In this document: positions 36,557 through 49,394 of the stretch, one piece after another
Layout of the letters: each line of letters opens with the position of its first letter
Numbering within the stretch: the first letter of the stretch is position 1
NCBI GenBank assembly: GCA_009869945.1
Contig: WIXG01000040.1
Coordinates: 1 to 64,000, forward strand
DNA length: 64,000 nt
Direction: 5' to 3'
Source of the DNA: Mesaphorura yosii
Lineage: Eukaryota > Arthropoda > Collembola > Poduromorpha > Tullbergiidae
The notes under the pieces: model-generated
The model's input: the letters and a program-made list of their open reading frames with translations, nothing else
What the model was told of the DNA's origin: nothing
The model's database searches: none
Translations under genes and position numbers: made by a program

Positions 36557-38387
36557 CTTGCTACACCTTCAATGGATTCCTCTTCGACAAAGAGCTGAGA
36601 GCAAAGTGGAATTCAACTTAATTTTCCAATTAAGTGAATTTTAACGAGGTGGAATCCACGAACTATAGAAAATTTCGAGACTCCAAGTGCCAATGCATTT
36701 GATCATTCCCAAACTCTTTGAATGTACAGATTGCTTTCTACTCATAGATGGACGTACGTGGTCTATTTGCTTTGTTGCAATAGTGGCACTGCTCCTCGCG
36801 TCATTAGCAACTCAGCTAACGTGCAACTCAAAGCGCAAGTGAGTCCGTTTTGATAGCTATTTTTATCCATGATTTCATAATTTGGGAGTGAATTGTTGGC
36901 CTAATTTCAAATTGGCCAAACGAGAATGATTTATCCTGTCTGTGCCTTTGATCAATCCGTCCAATTATGCGGAGGCAGACGTAAATGAATTACTCCTGCC
37001 CTGTGGAATTGTGCATTTAGCACAATAGATCGTTTCATCGTTTTCCACAGGTTCCACGCGAACGCAGATTGCGCTGGCTTGTTAGCAAACTTATATTCAG
37101 CGTGGCTCTGAGTATGATTAGCGTCTTTGGGCAAATTCACAAATAATAATTGCCTCCAGAGAATTTTTCCAAGACATTGAAGACTGTTCTGATGCATGTG
37201 CAACTGATGCAAGGCATTTTGATTATGGTTATAGATGCGACCATTCATGAAAATAAAACAACTTTGGCTTTTTACAATTTTGCACTTGCGGAAACATAAT
37301 TTGATATAAAAAAACGCGAAACGCCGTCGTCTTTGTCCTTTGTTGCGGCGAACGCCCAGTATTACTCGAAGTGGTGACAATATCCAGGCGATATTTGGAT
37401 TCAGGGATCTTCCAATCTTGAACCGATGGAAGAGGCGTCAACACATTCAGAAAATGTAGACGGGTGAGAATGAATACTCCAGGCACTCCAGGAAGAGAAA
37501 ACCGAGTAGTGAAACATGCTTGGCTCATGTTGCGTCGCATTGCAGACTTTAAGTCTCAACCAAAGTTCAGGCATTTCTCAATATTGTAAAGGCACTGGCA
37601 TTGACACCGATTAAGGCTTGGCACCGCTTGCTCATATAATTGGCACTGTAATTGCATTACATAATTCAAAGCACAGCTTCCTCGCACCCGCACCTTTTCA
37701 AGTTCTCGCTGCTCACACTTTGGACATAATTGTATTCCGCATCGAACAATGACTCCTTACCTGCATTTTCTACCTGAGTTCACGATCACGAAATGTTTAC
37801 GAACCAATGTACAGCTTCAGTGTGACGTTGTACAGGCAGCAAGTTGGGATTACTCCGAAATGAATGAAATTCTGCCGTGAAATGTGACTCATTTATTGAC
37901 AGCAAATGAAACTAAATCCGTCATTGCTACACTTGAGGCTGGACGCTGAGATGGATGAAATGAATGAAACTGGATTACAGCACAGGTAAGTGAGGTACAG
38001 ATACAGAAGTACGTACCTCGAATTGCTTGGGGTAGTGCAATATTGCAATGAAGCTGACTTCGTGCCATGTTCTTTATCGATGGTGTATTGGTGAAAGGCA
38101 AAGATCACAGTTCGCAGCTCAACTTCAGCTCGCAATTCTATGCACGCGTTGGCCTTTGTTGTCTCTTCAGCAGAATTAAACGATTCGCCATATTTTGAGA
38201 TATCTACCCACAGTCTGCCTGGTGCAAAAGTCTAGATTACCTTTATTAATAGCACAATAACAGATACAAGGAGTCAGATTCCCACCGACTTTTATAGCGC
38301 TAAGTGTTAGTGCAATTTATAAGCCTTATGCCAGCAATTCAGAATTAAATTGACCTCCTTTCGTAAAGGGATGTGAACATAAACTAG

Positions 38388-38516
38388 TTTACTACAAACG
38401 ACGACATCGGAGCGGCGCACAAGTTCCTGGACAGGGACGTGGAACACAAACCGTGTGAAGCTACTTTGCTAGAAACTGGCAAGAAGCAGCTTTTGGCAGC
38501 AAGAACCGACTTTAAG
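38388..38516 (+). other. Exon-like open frame, unknown
   Basis: A 43-codon frame follows an in-frame TAG/CTAG acceptor-like word and ends at AAG/GTTTGC, a weak donor. The translation is compositionally protein-like (it includes GAAHKFLDRDVEHKP and ETGKKQLLAARTDFK) and the stretch is richer in G+C than its surroundings. An ATG-started 74-codon frame runs through the same bases on the minus strand (38608-38384), so only one strand, if either, is coding. No family is recognised. It could be a lone exon or an old gene fragment. Confidence 0.2.
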
Positions 38517-41500
38517 GTTTGCAACTTTTCTTGATTTTTTGATTTCTTGAAATAAATGCCAACATCTGAACGGAATGCTTTCTGTTGGTAAATTCCCTTT
38601 CCTTTCATTACTCTTATTTATGTGGCTAATTTGGCATTTTTGGCATTTTGGCTGCCCAGCATTTGGTTCGATTCGTAAGAATTTCATTTTTGATTCTTCG
38701 AGTCAAAGAACTGACACGGAAACGTAGGAATTACGGACTTGAAGCGTCAATTGTTGGTCAAGTCTAGTTTGCTAGCATGAGAATTAGCATGCGAAAATGT
38801 GTGGAGCCTGACTTCAGGTTACAAAAATTTCAAATTCTAACGGTAGATTGAAAAAGAACTTGATGAACCTGCTACGTCGCTTGGAATGTGGAGTTGTGCC
38901 GAAAAGGGGTTAAGATCAGTATTAATTGATAATCCATGGCATTTGTTCAAAAACGTTGTTTCTAAAAAATCGAGTGTTCAGGAAATTGTAGTCATTGTCC
39001 ATTTTAATGAATAATCATTCCTCAAATTAGTTTAAAATTGGTCTTGTGTGCGTTCATTGCATTGAGGGTAAGGATGGCAGTGCTTAGAAAAGCCTTGCGA
39101 ACAAACTATGTGAAATTGTAAACGACTTCCCACGAAAAGTATCAATTCTAATCACAACTACTATCCAGCTGCTGCTGGGTTCATATTGGGCCTTTAAAAG
39201 CTGTCGACGTGGCCTATTGACGCAACTTTAATTGGAGAATAGAATCAAAGGCACTTATTGCCTAACATGGGTGTTATTACATAATAGGATCACGATTAAT
39301 TGTGCACAGGTGGACCACTCCTTTTGGGAAATACATGTACCTATGAACAAATCCCACCCCATAAATTAGGACTTCATTCATTTTGCATGAGGGTCGAAGT
39401 TCAATTGATTTGTTATTGGTCCGAAATTGAAACGTGAGTGACGATAAATAAAATAAAGAGTAGTCGTCATCTCTAGAAATAAAAACCGTAATAAATGGCT
39501 AAAAGACATAGAGACACTCCGCCTGGTAGTAATGACAGACTATGCAGGTTCCATTTAATTGGATTGCATTGTAACTTTTGCATGTGAACACTTAATGATC
39601 GTGCAGCGTAAACTGCTCTATAAAATCCCCCTAAGTCTGAATGAATTTATTGATTTGGAGTACTAATAGGCTTTACGCTAATTTGAATGCGCTTCGTGCG
39701 CACGATATGATATCAACTATAAAAAACAGGTACTATTAAATATGAATGGGCGAGTGGTGATAAGCTCTGTCGAGTGGAAAATGGAGTCGGCGGTTTTCAC
39801 GCTGTCAACACTTTGTTAACAGAACTCATTCTGAACGGTTTGCTAGAATTTACACTTATAATAATACTAATTTTCCACGAGAAATTAAGCGTAGACTCTG
39901 GAAAGTGCTTCTTGTTTCATTTCGTATCTGGATTTTGGAATTTTCAACAATGGCTTCCATGTACGACGACGAGGTACGTGTAAACCGTTCGGTTGTTACG
40001 ATCTACGGCAAATAATTTTTGGCATTTTGGATGAATTCATTCGAGAGTCTTTTCACAAATCCACCGTGTTATTGTAGTTCAAGGCCAATTTAATAGTAGG
40101 ATCACGGTCACTTGAATTATCTGATTATTTGATGTCTTGACTTATCAATAAGTTGATTGGTAGGTCCTACCAACCGTGGGTAGGATGGTTCTGAAGCGAA
40201 GTCCTGTTTCAATCTACTAAATTCCTCCGAGTTGTGAGAGTACTGTTAAAGTCCGACGATTTATAATTTGGTCTTTTGTATTTATTATGATTATGCATAA
40301 CACACGGAATCAACACCGATATAAACTTACGACTGCTTTGAGCATATGTTAAATCTTTTAGCCACCTCAACTCATGTTGGCTAATCAGTCTGCATTCGCT
40401 TTTTTAATTCATTCATTCATATTCTTGGAATTTCCATCACTCGCTGTGATGAGAAAATGTGCACTTGTGGTATCTCCTTAAATCTGGCGCTATGCCCCGT
40501 TCATGACGCTTATCTGGAACAGATAAGAGGCAGTGATATATGATAGAATCATATGGCAAATATTAGCGTTAAAAATCATTGGCATCACTTCAAGTGTTTT
40601 GAACCGCATAAATACGCATTATGCATTACTAGATTACAGATTACAATTACTCTGTGAGAAATTACATTAAAAGAAGGACACGAATAACACTCGGTGCGAA
40701 GCACGTTCAGCAAATTCAGCTGCGCTTCAGACCTGGAATTATGTAATTTGTGCAATTATGAATGAATGTATGGGAAAGCTTTACACATGCACTGCGAGCA
40801 GGCAAGTGGGTGAGACGAGACGGGCGTTATGTCATCAGTCATCTCATCATTCATCACCATCACGCACGTTTCACTTCATTCATTCGCACTATTCAAGAGA
40901 TTTAATTACGTAAAATTAGTGCACTAACATATTTATGCTTGGAGCTATGCTACTTGATGCTTTGCATAATGAAGAGTCGTCGCGTCTCGTGGTGATGTGT
41001 AACTGTGAGTTGTGAGTTGTGAGTTCAGATTTATGAATGGAAGGTTTGGACCCACTACGCACACTGCACTGCGATACAATTATTCTTATTGTTACGCTAT
41101 GGCCTTCAAGGAGCATGCTGCTCCATTATTACGTGCTCGCCAACGAAACCCTCGTGGAGACGAAAGAATTTGACAACGCAATAAACATAAAGACGCAATG
41201 GGTCGTGATTGTTATGCTGTTCTTTTAACATTGACCTTTCTTCAAGTAGAGCAGGCAGGCAGGCATATCGTTAAAGATCTCAGAACGGAATTCTTTGGGC
41301 AGGTCGTTGGTTGGTTAAAGACCGGTATCGAGAAAGCCGAACATGCAAAGCAGTTCGCTCAAAGTGGTCATCCTTGTGTGAAATTGTATCTGCATCTATG
41401 GCTAATCTCGCTAATAAAAAACAAACGGGCTTGATTGAATGCATAGCACAGTTGCTCATTAAGGACGCGTTCTTCTGTCGTAATTGTGCATAAAGTTACG

Positions 41501-41688
41501 AAAAACACAAATGTGAAGTGACGTTGCGAGCATGCTAAATTCAAACCAAGGTATTATGTATTAAGAGACAATAGTGGCAAATACTGTTTTGCTCCACAAC
41601 TACTGTACGAACCACGACCAGTTATTGACACGATTTTCCTCAAATACACAGTTGATTTTACCTATCAGTAAAAATTAAGATTAAAATT

Positions 41689-41934
41689 GCTATTTCTACG
41701 GATCCACTGCGCTAATTGAGGTAAGCAATATCTAAAAAATGGTCAGTGAATTGTACACTATACGGGAACAGAAGCCTGGCTCCAGCAACTTCATCGATTA
41801 CTGGTAAATATTAATTAAAAATTGTGCGATTTTATAATGGTACAGTTTATACGACTTTATCAGTCTTTACCGGACCACTGACCATTTTTAGATATTGCTT
41901 ACCTCAATTAGCGCAGTGGATCCGTAGAAATAGC
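41689..41934. repeat. Inverted repeat, 60-bp arms, about 127-bp loop
   Basis: The left arm 41689-41748 and the right arm 41876-41934 are reverse complements, differing by a single base in an A/T run. The arms hold GGATCCGTAG-type sequence and, on the strand reading inward from each end, a GAG/GTAAGC word that looks like a 5' splice site. The outer flanks do not match and I see no target-site duplication, so a MITE is not proven. A local inverted duplication or a foldback element fits equally well. Confidence 0.85.
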
Positions 41935-42742
41935 CAAATTAAATTAGCACACTTTTGATAGCAGAACGCATACGTAATTCTGATGCTGCGCTTCTTTGGA
42001 GGGTAGAATGTGGCGTAAAGCCGTAGTTGTAGCCAACAAGAAATTACCACTGGAGCCTGGTTACTGGACTCAGCAAGCAGATAAAGAAAGGAACGCTTTG
42101 AGCTCAATCCGAGCCTTGACTTGAAGTTTCTTTCCTCACTACGTCGTTGTGGTTGTAATTTCATGGTCTACTTTGTAACGAAAAGGCGACATTCATGTCA
42201 TTTTTGTACTGCTCCTGGCTTCCTCTGAATCGACAGAGAATAAAAATCGTTGTGTTCCTTAATTCAACTCAGCGTCTAAGATTAGAAATCCAGCAGAGTC
42301 ATTATTCATTCATTATTCCCTTTTACCAGTCACCGGGCTTACGCTCCCGTACAATGGAAGACAATTGGAAGCCCTGCACTGCACACTGCTGCCATTGCGT
42401 ATTTCTTTCTTCCCGTATTATCAAAAACTTACTTCACATTGTTTAAGGATAAAAGGCAATTAATTATTACATTATGCTTGGGAGAGGGAAGAGGCCTTTA
42501 TTCACTCTTCACTGGAGTTGTGTCTTATTGTGTTGTGGGAGTCAGTCAATCTTCGAATTCTCGCATCTCTCGAATTGTACGCTTCATCACAGATCCGTGG
42601 GAAACTTTGTCGCAGGAGCGTAGGGAAAGGTCCAGATTCCATGCCATAAAAAGACATTCTATTTCTATTCATGCCATTGCACATGCACAGGTTACGTGGT
42701 TCTGATGTTACATGTTATAAAGCCGTCAGGAAAGGGACGCAA

Positions 42743-42760
42743 CACCTGTTGAGACAGGTG
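42743..42760. promoter_or_regulatory. Paired inverted E-boxes (CACCTG / CAGGTG)
   Basis: CACCTGT and ACAGGTG form 7-bp arms around a 4-base loop. CACCTG/CAGGTG is the site class of Snail/ZEB zinc-finger and some bHLH factors. It lies about 6.6 kb upstream of the Pointed-like coding start. The palindrome is plain in the sequence; any regulatory role is inferred. Confidence 0.3.
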
Positions 42761-43457
42761 AATTTTATTGAGTGCAAGCTTGCATGCGTGCGTATGTGTG
42801 GGTGTAACATTAGAGGCTATTCATGCAAGCCTTGACCTTACCCTCGTGAGCTGGAAAGCGTTCTTCGGTTTATTTTATTGATTGCTTGGAACCCAAGCGT
42901 CTAAAATTACAGACGCATTCTGGTAGTTGCACATTTCCAGCTGGGTGTTTATTCTAGAGCGCAATTTTACAGAAAGAATTTGTGTCCTGCTTTGGATTTA
43001 TTACATTGCATTGCTGGTATCTTATGATTAGAATCTAATATTGTGTGTGTCCAATGCCCTATGTTCATTACGGCCACTTAATATGTTGTAATATGCAAGT
43101 TCACAAGTTGTTCGTGAGCTTAAACAGTGCGTCAGGTTCGCTTACAAAATGAACATTTTAATATTTTGTATTGTAAATATTAACAATAACGGACACTTCG
43201 GAACATGAAGAAGACGAAAGGTCTCAAGTTTCTTCTCGAGACTGCTTAGAGCTTTGGCTTTGTTCACTGGCTTCATCACAGCCGTAATCATACGCAGGAT
43301 CCATGAAGTATGAACTCAGCCAGCCATCAGCCAGGTTATAAGTAAATTCAATACAATACACATAAACTCACAGACGCTGATCACGCAGCACCAGTAGTCA
43401 GTAGTACACTACTAGTTCACTTGTCTCTCATGAAGTAGTCGATTTGTCTACGCTCAC

Positions 43458-43771
43458 CAGCTGTCGTACTCATATTCCCATTCATTCCGGCGGCCCAATC
43501 TGGACCACATTCGTGTAGTGGAGGAGACCCTTTGATGTTTCTTAAGATTCTGCCTTTGTGCATCGACGAATGGCAGACCAAACACTTGTTGAGCAGTTTC
43601 GGTTTCGGGTCTATCAAACACAATCCTTGAGACCTCAAGCTTGGAGCCGATGGCAGTAGCAATACAGAAGTTGTGGAGAAGCTTTTTATAGCTTTTGTAA
43701 CAGCAACAAGTTGCACTTGTTTTAAAGTACTTTGTCAGAGGTTTGTCGGTTTGTGTATGTCTTGGCTCCCC
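43458..43771 (-). other. Exon-like open frame with a good splice donor, unknown
   Basis: On the minus strand about 105 codons are free of stops from 43771 down to the donor-like CTG/GTGAGC at 43458/43457. The last 60 codons read like protein (VFDRPETETAQQVFGLPF, then MWSRLGRRNEWEYEYDS). There is no ATG before the MWSRL methionine, so it would have to be an internal exon, or start there. A TATAAAAA word on the same strand at about 43690 could instead mark a promoter. Another frame is also open across part of the stretch. No family is recognised. Confidence 0.2.
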
Positions 43772-44859
43772 TTAAACACTGTACCGTACCAGAGAGAAGC
43801 AGAAGCGAGGGTGGTTCCCACGATTGATTCAAGATCAAGTTTTTGTTTCACAAATTGGGGAGCCTTCGAATAAAATAAGGACGACATGGAAAATAATTAT
43901 GAGAAAAAGAAAGCTGAACAGTCACTCATAAACCATAATTATGCCTTGACATGAGACAATGACGACAATCTTCCCGTGACTTCCTTCCTGCGAATGACAG
44001 GAGCTGTGGAGATGTGATGAGTACATGGAGAAAGTTCTTGAGACAGAATCTTGAAGGCAATCGCCAACGAATGTATGGAAATTCCGAAGATTCTCTCAAG
44101 GGCTTTCAGTATAGAATCTCCGATTACGTACACCGGGTAAACCTGGGCCCTAGCCTATGGTTTTTGCTGCATCAAATGGTCCACATTCGTCTACTCAGAT
44201 AGTGCTTACTGAACGTGCACGGGCGACATGTGATGATGATCTTTAAAAAACTACTTGACTTACAGAGCAATCTCGAGAATCCTCAAATCTTGCCTTGACT
44301 GAGGTGTGATTTTTTGTTTTCATTTCCGTTTCCGAATCTTCCTACCCTTTCATGCTTAGTGGACGAGGTTTGTCAATACTCCAGTACTAGTATTCATTTT
44401 ATGAATGAACTGATAGTAGTCATACAACGTAAGCCGGTAAGCCCGTGTCCAGGCCAGACTCGAACAGCATTGAATTTATGAATGGGACAGAGCAAAACTG
44501 GTTTTTATACTCGGCACGTTCAGATGTGTAATCGTCGACCATTTAGAGCAAGAAGTTGCCTCGTGCATAAACGTACTGGCAAAATGCTTAAGGATTTGAC
44601 GTGAACAGGTGTAAGGAGTCAGTTTATTGTGGCAAACCCAATCAGGCATGATTTGGGCCCTGAACCTAAACTCTCGGAGGCCCAGGAGTGCATCTCCTTG
44701 TGTACAACGATCGTCCCTGCCCGTGGGAGTGGATGAATGAGCAGATTATTTATTGTTGCTTATTTTTTTTTCCAATGCTGGGCACCTGAGCTTCGTCAGG
44801 CTTTAACTCTGATGGACAGAGCAAATAGGTACGCACACGCACACGCGGAGCAATCGAGC

Positions 44860-44897
44860 AATAATCTCCGTATTGATGATCCCCTGCGGAGATTATT
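44860..44897. repeat. Short inverted repeat, 11-bp perfect arms
   Basis: aataatctccg at 44860-44870 pairs with its complement at 44887-44897 around a 16-base loop. The stem does not extend further, so a microRNA precursor is unlikely. Confidence 0.5.
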
Positions 44898-47800
44898 AAC
44901 AATAAATACTCCAGCCCAGCCGTCGTCGTATTTTCTTAACTCGAGCTTCTGTAATACGCGCATTCTTTCCAATTATATTGACCCATCGTCATTTCGTCAT
45001 TATCAGCCCTATTGTCCACTTCAATAAACATTATGGATCATAATGCTATTGTTAAATCACGCCGTTTGCTTTCTTCGTAAATGCATATGTAACACTAAAA
45101 CCCGGCATCAGGTGTTACAGACCCAGGTGCTGAATCATAGGCAATTAAAAGCTCAAACTCTTGCACTTGCTAATTGGTACCCTTATTTGTGATTTAATTC
45201 TACTCACGCACGAAGACGAAAGTAGTCATGCAGTGCAAATGACGTGGTCAATGTTAGCCAGTCGTTTAACTGGACTTCAGTTGCTAGTCAGGGATGAGTC
45301 ATCGTGTTCTATGAACACTTGCATAATCCAGTTTCCTGAGTTGCAGGCTGCTAAGTGCAATTAAAGGCTACTGTTACCTGCACTTAAATATTAGCCCTGA
45401 ACTTGAAGTAATTGCACCAGTTGTTCATTCATTCTCTTGACCAGTGCGTGTTGCATGCCAGAAGGGAGCAGGCACCAGGGAAAAAACAAGTTTATGTTTA
45501 AAACGTTTTATTCCCAAGCTACAGACTCGGTGACTGTGACTTTGTGAGACTAGTCTTAATAGCCTTGAGTCCTCCATTTGTTACAAGGAAGACTTTGACT
45601 TCACAACATATTGCGTGCTCGCCATGCAAAATGTGAAACAGATATAAATAACCTCTTGCAAGATTTATGGCATTTGTGACCACGAAATACATTTGGGAAC
45701 CGAGAAAAACTCTCCACTAAATCAGCAAATTGACACGATGCGTGACCTCCATTGTGTGCAACGGTTTACAAATAATCGTGTTACTTCTTCTTGTGTCATG
45801 GGAGGTCCTCATGCTCCAGTTTAACACTGCGAATTTAAAGTATAAAAATACGACAGAACATTTAGCATCATGCTGCTGCTCTCATTTTTATGGAAATACA
45901 CTTCTATTTTTACATACTCTCGAAGATTCGCCAGGCTAATCCGACGCAGAAAGTCGTAAATTCCAGATGATTCGAGTTTCGTGAAATCACAACTTCGTGG
46001 TTCCAAACAAGTCTCCTCAAATGACTCTTTTCGAACGGGATCTCTCTTCTGTCATCATTGCGTAATCTCACTTTGACTCATGCTTCTGTCAACAATAACA
46101 AGAAGGATGAAGGGCACTTAAAACAAAAACACACACCACAATCGAGGTAAAGGTTTCTCCAGGTGAAGTTGTGTATGACTCAGGGCGAAGAACTCCTCAG
46201 TTTTTGTACATTATGGAACAGTCATTAGCCTAGGCTCTTATTTCATCCCACGACGCAGTACGTTTCCAGTACCATGCTTGCTTAAACTTAGATTATCCAA
46301 CACGGCCATTATCGGCAACACTTTTTACCACTATGGAACCTGTGGCTGATCATAATGACTTGAGGCTCCTTGTCGTAACGGCAAAAGCGTATGAAGGTAA
46401 AGAGGTTCATACTCTCAAAGTACTCAAGGATACTAGGCTCCGCTTGAATATGACGTAATTGGTCTTCTAACTAAGATGCGATGTTTTCTCGAAGCATGAA
46501 TAATTTGGGTTCATCTTCCACCTCATGTGCAGTGGCACAATATGACTTTACCCGGAATCTTTGCCTTCAGCCGTGGCTGTGGTGCGTTGAAAGGAACATA
46601 ATTATGACACGTCTTAGCTAAGGCTTCGAAAGAGTTTTCAATCAAAAGGATGGGAACTTAAGGCGATGCCTCCCGAGCATTGATGAGGACGCGGAGGACT
46701 TCCAGTCCCAGGCCCCTTTCTTCGGGTTCCTTCACCGATAAATTCATCGCGGCATAAATAATCTCAATGAACAGGCATGCATGGATTCGCATCACAACTA
46801 AGCGTACGTTACTTGTAGAATTGTCCTGAGCACGAAGACGTATTGGAAAATATTCATGAAGTGTTAATTTACTCGATACTACACACGCGTTATTGTTTTG
46901 ATTTATAATGGAGTGCTAAAAACGTCTCAGAAATTATAGTGTGGCGACACAAAATCTACAGCAGCAGAAGAAATGGTTGAGTGTTGAACATATTTATCAT
47001 CACTTCATCACAACACGCGTAATAATAACAATACGAGTAAATGTCGAAGTACAAGAGGAGCCACAACCATAGCGTACCATCCAGTCAGGACAGGCCAGGC
47101 CAGAAGCGCATTGTCAGCAGTAAAAAGTAAAATGCGGCGTAGATCATTTATATCTTGCAACTTCGTGGAGAAGCATCAGTAACACCGACCGGCGAATGTA
47201 CAACTCGAAATTTATAGCACACCAATCGTGTAGTTGAAATCTGAAACATTATCTGTAATCAGTTTACTTGTACCCGGTGCAGATGTTGGGAATTTTTGTG
47301 ACTTATTAGTGCGATACAATTGGCCATCACAACAATAATCATTTACGTACAACGTGCTGCTCGTATTGCCAAAATTCTGAAACGTCTCCACACATGTCCG
47401 TACGAACACGCGAACGCGTTTGTAATTCATACTTTCTTTTCTTGTGACATTATTATTACAATTCGGTTGCGTGTAACATGAACTTCAAAAATTGTAAAGA
47501 AGACACAATCGAATAACAATTTCAGCTACGCAAGAGTCAAAGCCAAATATAAAAACGAAGGTTTGCACTACCAGGCAGCCAAAGGCAAGCGGGTACGGTT
47601 GGAACGCTTGCTTGCCGACGTTGTTGCACATGTGAACAAAGCAAATAATTCATTTACGACTTGTGACACCGACGTTCCAGAGTACTGATACGTTTCTGTT
47701 TCATTGCTTGTGTGAAACCACGAATTATGATCTTGCAAACAGATTTCGGTGTTTGTTGCAGTTGAAAGTGAATTTTGGCATTCTGAATTGTGTGTCCTAC

Positions 47801-49019
47801 ATTTTGTGGCGGTGTGGTGAAACCCAAGATCAAGAAATCTGGCAGCCGTATGTTCCGTGTATTGCGTTGCGCATTGGCATTATAGATGTTGGAATTATTA
47901 CTGTGAATATAAATTGTTGTGACATTAGCACGACAAGAAGACAACTCTTGGGCCAAGTTATTTTAAGAAATCATGAAAATCGGTGATCTGCTAACTGAAG
48001 CAACGAGAAAAAACAACGCATCATAGAACCTCAACAAAAATTGAGACAAATGTGAGTCTGCCGTTGCTTAACCCTCCGCTTATGAGTTATGAACCACATA
48101 TTAATGGTCTCTTAGAAAATTTACTCACTCGCGCTGCCGGCGCCGTGCGACTTCGATTGCGGCTGCGATTGAAGTTTCGGCCTACAGCACTTTTTAATGC
48201 TTGCCTGCCCAGCGATCAACTTATCCGCGAGCCACGACATGGCACGACGTGTCATTGTACAACAATATTAATGGCTTATTGTGCCAAGCCAATCTTACCC
48301 CAATAAGAAAACAGAAAAGAAGAATTAAGTTTAAAAAAGAAAATTTGTACGGTGCATTACGCCATAACAATGATACAATGAATTCTGGCAGGCTCTGGAC
48401 GTTGTGCATGGTCCACAAGCGTATCATGAATTTATGCTACACGAACATGGATATAGGTCTTTTCAATCCCGAATTTATTACATGCGATGGGCACACATGA
48501 GATTTGGGATTGTTTGGTTGTTTATAAGATTTTCGTAAACCAGGATTCAGGATTCGAGATGCGGTAGACACGGTTGGTCATGGAGACGCGAATCTCGGAG
48601 AGTATTTAGCTGTAGCGTGAGTAGTCACAGCCACACACGGCCAGGCCAGTCTTGCGTCTTGCTCATTCATTCTTGAGACCATTTCTTTACTACAGTTACT
48701 ATTAACTACTTGTTCTTTCTTCCCCATTCATTCATTTCTCATTTCATACCATTCATTAGTTCGAGTTGAGACGAAAAAGTGAAAACTAGCGTTACTCTGT
48801 CCCAGACTTATACCGCGAGACAGGCCTGCCTGAAGAAATCTCAACGTCTTCGGGTAGAGAATAGTATTTTTAGTGTTTGAGAACCTCACGCTACATTATT
48901 CACTGCTGACTGGTCGGTCCGTTGTTTGTTCTTACTCTTTACTCCTGTTCGTGCCTCATTCTTCACTTGCATCACATTCACGTTCTACTTCAACTATTGC
49001 GTGTGGCTTGACTCAGTTT

Positions 49020-49316
49020 TAAGTTTGTCAGTCAGTCAGTAAGTCGGTTCCGTCGGTAACATCTGTGAGCAAACGCGTGGAACGGCCTTTCATTGCTTTC
49101 TTCTTGGATTACGTCGCACTGCTGCCATAATACCTCAATTTATGTAAGTTGCTATTGCTGATCATCAAAGCGTGAAGTTTTGGCAGCGCACTGCGTGTCG
49201 GTCAGCCTTAGTAAAGCTCTTCTGTACTTAGCATAGCATTGTGGGACGGCACAATGCACACAATGGATTCATGAGACGCCAAATCTAATTAACCATTCAC
49301 ATATTTTGTACCGCAG
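49020..49316 (+). promoter_or_regulatory. Likely 5'UTR exon, initiator cluster and first intron of the Pointed-like gene
   Basis: A strong donor (TTTAT/GTAAGTT) at 49143/49144 faces a good acceptor (TTTTGTACCGCAG) at 49316, giving a 173-bp intron. Upstream, three TCAGT initiator words in tandem lie within 49027-49040. Together they suggest transcription starting near 49030 and a short untranslated exon of about 110 nt. No TATA box is seen. The frame of the next exon meets a TGA upstream in this exon with no in-frame ATG, so translation cannot start here in the main frame. Confidence 0.45.
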
Positions 49317-49394
49317 GATTTATCCGGCCAGAAAGTTAACCTTTTGTCTTACTTGGACCTTGCTGATGATTCATCATCATCCATTCAGCAAGTC

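Larger units (their letters stand above)
36620..49020. other. About 12 kb with no recognisable gene upstream of the Pointed-like gene
   Basis: No homologous protein is recognised. The stretch contains an inverted repeat at 41689-41934, a hairpin at 44860-44897, paired E-boxes at 42743-42760, (GGCA)n and (ATTC)n runs, and two unproven exon-like frames at 38388-38516 (plus) and 43458-43771 (minus). It probably serves as the 5' regulatory flank of the Pointed-like gene, or carries earlier exons of it. Confidence 0.5.

Noticed and set aside
41689-41934. Named transposon family
   Set aside because: No transposase, no clear terminal motif and no target-site duplication, so I describe only an inverted repeat.
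44860-44897. MicroRNA precursor
   Set aside because: The stem is only 11 bp and does not extend, too short for a pre-miRNA hairpin.
47654-47986. Overlapping 100- and 107-codon frames on opposite strands
   Set aside because: Both are open across the same bases, neither shows a domain, and no splice sites or poly(A) signal support either one.
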